A DNA stretch of 64,000 bases from Cryoendolithus antarcticus. Taxonomy: Eukaryota > Ascomycota > Dothideomycetes > Cladosporiales > Cladosporiaceae. Below are positions 62,163 through 64,000 of the stretch, one piece after another. The notes below the pieces were generated by a model. That model did no database searches. It was not told where the DNA came from and was given only the letters and a program-made list of their open reading frames with translations. The DNA is taken from positions 372,001 through 436,000 of the forward strand of contig NAJO01000026.1 of NCBI GenBank assembly GCA_002077065.1, read 5' to 3'. A program made the translations under genes and the position numbers. The stretch's first letter is position 1, and each line of letters begins with the position of its first letter.

Positions 62163-62972
62163 TCATATCCCAAACGATCCCAAGACCCTCGTACTAATCC
62201 CCGCCCAACTGTTCACCTTTGGCCTCGCATCCAGATAAAAACTCAAACTCTTCCCCTTGAGCCCCTCATCTTTACCAGAGTAGAAGTCAATCACATACTC
62301 CACCCTCGTCCCACACCGATCCACGACCCAATCATGTCTGTCAAAAGGCGCCTCATACCCCATCCACCCCATCACCCTCGCCTTAGGCGTCAACGCCTTG
62401 CTATCCCCCGCAAAACTCACCAGCTTCGGCCCGCCACACATCTCACTCCCTCGCCTGCGCTCCCAATTCTTTATCTCCGTCCACGCGCGCTCGTTGACGG
62501 CGTTATGGATTGGCACGATGGAGTTCATGTCGGCCGGGTTCGCCTCGTGCCCTTTGCGCTTCATGGCCGCGAAGAACATTTCCTGCGAAGGGTAGATCCA
62601 GTTTCCTGATGCGCTATCTTGTCCGCTATCCGCTTCGCTGTTCGCGGGAGGCAAGGCAGCGCGCTCGGCGGTGTTGAGGGGTTTGTCTGCTGAGGGCAGG
62701 GCGCGGGGGATGGTGGAGATCTCGCGGTGGGTGTCTAGAGTCAGGACGCGGGGACGCCGGGGTGTTGGTGAGTGGCTGTGTGGGGGAGTAGCTCCGGTCT
62801 GCCATCGTCCAGTGTCGAGGGAGTAGCGCTGCAAGGGAGAGGGCGTGGAGGGGAGTGGCGAGGTGATCTTTGGGGCTTGGGCTTTCTTTGCTTTGGCGGC
62901 TTCGAGCCATTTCTCGCGGGTCTTGGGGTCGACTGGGCACTTGAGATCGGGGTCAGAGCCTTCGGGTCTCAT
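62163..62972 (-). CDS. Holocytochrome c synthase (cytochrome c/c1 heme lyase)
   Basis: An intronless 269-aa protein from the ATG at 62972. The N terminus has the heme-regulatory CPV motif (LKCPVDPKTREKWLEAA), then a Pro/Ser linker. The catalytic region has NWIYPSQEMFFAAMKRKGH, NSIVPIHNAVNERAWTEIKN (His156 corresponds to the heme-ligand His of the family), GWMGYEAPFDRHDWVVDRCG, VEYVIDFYSGK and LDARPKVNSWAG. It attaches heme covalently to CxxCH in the mitochondrial intermembrane space. Fungi have separate c and c1 lyases, and I cannot tell which this is. It is divergent from MVD1 over 247 bp. Confidence 0.93.
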   Translation of the reverse strand: MRPEGSDPDLKCPVDPKTREKWLEAAKAKKAQAPKITSPLPSTPSPLQRYSLDTGRWQTGATPPHSHSPTPRRPRVLTLDTHREISTIPRALPSADKPLNTAERAALPPANSEADSGQDSASGNWIYPSQEMFFAAMKRKGHEANPADMNSIVPIHNAVNERAWTEIKNWERRRGSEMCGGPKLVSFAGDSKALTPKARVMGWMGYEAPFDRHDWVVDRCGTRVEYVIDFYSGKDEGLKGKSLSFYLDARPKVNSWAGISTRVLGSFGI

Positions 62973-63171
62973 ATTGCTGGTATGTTTCTACAAAAGCTCG
63001 GAGAAAGATAATCGGGATTGATGATGACTTCCACATGCTTCGGCGTCCACATGGCAGATGCATGACGCTAGGGGATCACCATGCGCCGGCCTATACCCGG
63101 AGCTAATGCAGGTTCCCGTCAACCTTGTGCGTCTAAATATTTGGCGACATGAGCACAGTTGACATCGGACC

Positions 63172-63176
63172 ATTGG
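63172..63176 (-). promoter_or_regulatory. CCAAT box in the heme lyase/MVD1 divergent promoter
   Basis: ATTGG on the plus strand (CCAAT on the minus strand), 44 bp upstream of the MVD1 ATG and 200 bp upstream of the heme lyase ATG. CCAAT is the core of the Hap/CBC complex site, which controls respiratory genes in fungi. A 5-bp match alone is weak evidence. Confidence 0.25.
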
Positions 63177-63219
63177 CTCTGATCACGAGAAGTGCAGATA
63201 GATTACCACTCTCGAGACC

Positions 63220-64000
63220 ATGGAAGACAACAAAGTCTACCGCGCGAGCACCTTCGCGCCGGTGAACATCGCGGTCATAAAGTATGCGACGATTACCCTC
63301 CTTCACATAACTACATAGCTAAGATAATCGACCAGATACTGGGGCAAGCGCGACACGAAGCTCAACCTCCCCACCAATTCCTCTCTATCCGTAACCCTTT
63401 CTCAAGACGACCTGCGCACCCACACTACAGCCTCCTGCAGTGCTTCATTTGCCAGCGACACCCTAACCCTCAATGGCCAACCCCAAGACATCTCCACGCC
63501 CCGCACCCAAGCCTGCCTCCGAGAACTCCGCTCCCTGCGGAAAGATCTCGAGTCGAAGAATTCTTCCCTCTCACAGCTTTCCTCATTGCAACTGAAGATC
63601 GTCTCCGAGAACAATTTCCCCACAGCCGCCGGCCTCGCCTCTTCAGCGGCCGGTTTCGCAGCCCTCGTCCGCAGCATCGCAAACCTCTATGCCCTCCCCG
63701 CCTCCCCCACAGAGCTCTCACGGATAGCGAGACAAGGCTCCGGCTCCGCCTGCCGCTCGCTCTTCGGCGGCTATGTAGGCTGGAATCACGGCTCCGCAGC
63801 AGATGGCAGCGATAGCATTGCCTACGAAGTCGCGCCCGCGGATCACTGGTCCGACATGCGCGCTGTGATCCTCGTAGCGAGCGCGGAGAAAAAAGACGTC
63901 AGTAGTACTGCGGGAATGCAGGCGACTGTTGGAACAAGTGCGTTGTTCAAGGCGAGGGCGGAGACGATCGTGCCGCAGCGGATGGAGGAGATGGAGGAGG
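63220..64000 (+). CDS. MVD1: Mevalonate diphosphate decarboxylase, 5' part (runs off right edge)
   Basis: Two exons (63220..63281, 63336..64000 open; 54-nt intron GTATGC...GACCAG). The frame stays open to the last base, about 242 codons of an expected ~380-400. The sequence starts NKVYRASTFAPVNIAVIKYW, then GKRDTKLNLPTNSSLSVTLS, which forms the family's YWGKRD...LPTNSSxSxTL block after splicing. The GHMP ATP-binding loop is NNFPTAAGLASSAAGFAALV. RQGSGSACRSLFGGYVGW and a phosphate-binding region follow. The enzyme decarboxylates mevalonate diphosphate to isopentenyl diphosphate, feeding ergosterol synthesis. Confidence 0.95.

Noticed and set aside
1..64000. tRNA, rRNA, transposon, LTR, viral insertion, CRISPR array
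   Set aside because: No GGTTCGAAxCC-type B box with a matching A box, no conserved rRNA sequence, no transposase, integrase, reverse transcriptase or long terminal repeat, and no regularly spaced repeats were found on reading.

Overview
This window is nuclear DNA from a filamentous ascomycete, most likely a Dothideomycete of the Capnodiales/Mycosphaerellales (Teratosphaeriaceae-like) group. The evidence is many short spliceosomal introns (mostly 54-77 nt, GT...CAG with CTAAC/CTGAC-like branch sites), compact genes on both strands, fungal housekeeping families, PTS1 tails, and several members of the expanded F-box / 2EXR-like ('LxxELRxxIYxY') families. The order is an inference from family content. 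I see no rRNA, tRNA, transposase, LTR, viral or CRISPR sequence.

Layout. 1-620: 5' part of a 2EXR-like gene running off the left edge. 843-9811: housekeeping block with GET1 (tail-anchored protein insertion), ECT1 (CDP-ethanolamine synthesis), a GH76 mannanase-like gene broken by a nonsense codon, GCD7 (eIF2B beta) and NEM1 (lipin phosphatase). 10323-14663: a possible small catabolic group of a penicillin acyltransferase-like Ntn hydrolase, an Asp/Glu-racemase/arylmalonate decarboxylase-like enzyme and an NCS1 permease. 15540-18723: two tandem F-box paralogues, the first frameshifted. 18789-23786: an ABC-F ATPase and a peroxisomal acyl-CoA oxidase. 24188-32323: an accessory cluster of membrane glycan genes: a GH16-like/acyltransferase-3 fusion, a GT2-like membrane protein lacking the usual catalytic motifs, and a second acyltransferase-3 protein. 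32561-36040: a small membrane protein and a mitochondrial aconitase paralogue.

37067-38652 is a 2EXR-like gene with two in-frame stops, both explicable as CpA to TpA changes. It is followed by a DUF1772 protein (39634-40212), a fungal transcription-factor-domain-like protein (41185-42397), a CHY/RING ubiquitin ligase (42845-45535), a small unknown gene, a mitochondrial YCII protein, PCS60-like peroxisomal acyl-CoA synthetase, a DHA2-type MFS transporter, ALG11 and COX18. 55.4-57.9 kb is gene-poor with decayed repeat-like sequence. The right end holds an unknown gene, an SPF45-like splicing factor, a duplicated non-coding or relic element, an unknown disordered protein, a cytochrome c heme lyase and the 5' part of mevalonate diphosphate decarboxylase, which runs off the right edge.

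The most unusual content is (a) the putative glycan/acyl-transfer cluster, in which two of three proteins look like pseudoenzymes of CAZy folds, and (b) at least three otherwise intact genes disabled by one or two point lesions. Gene models were spliced by hand from splice consensus and reading frame; exon coordinates are in the entries.
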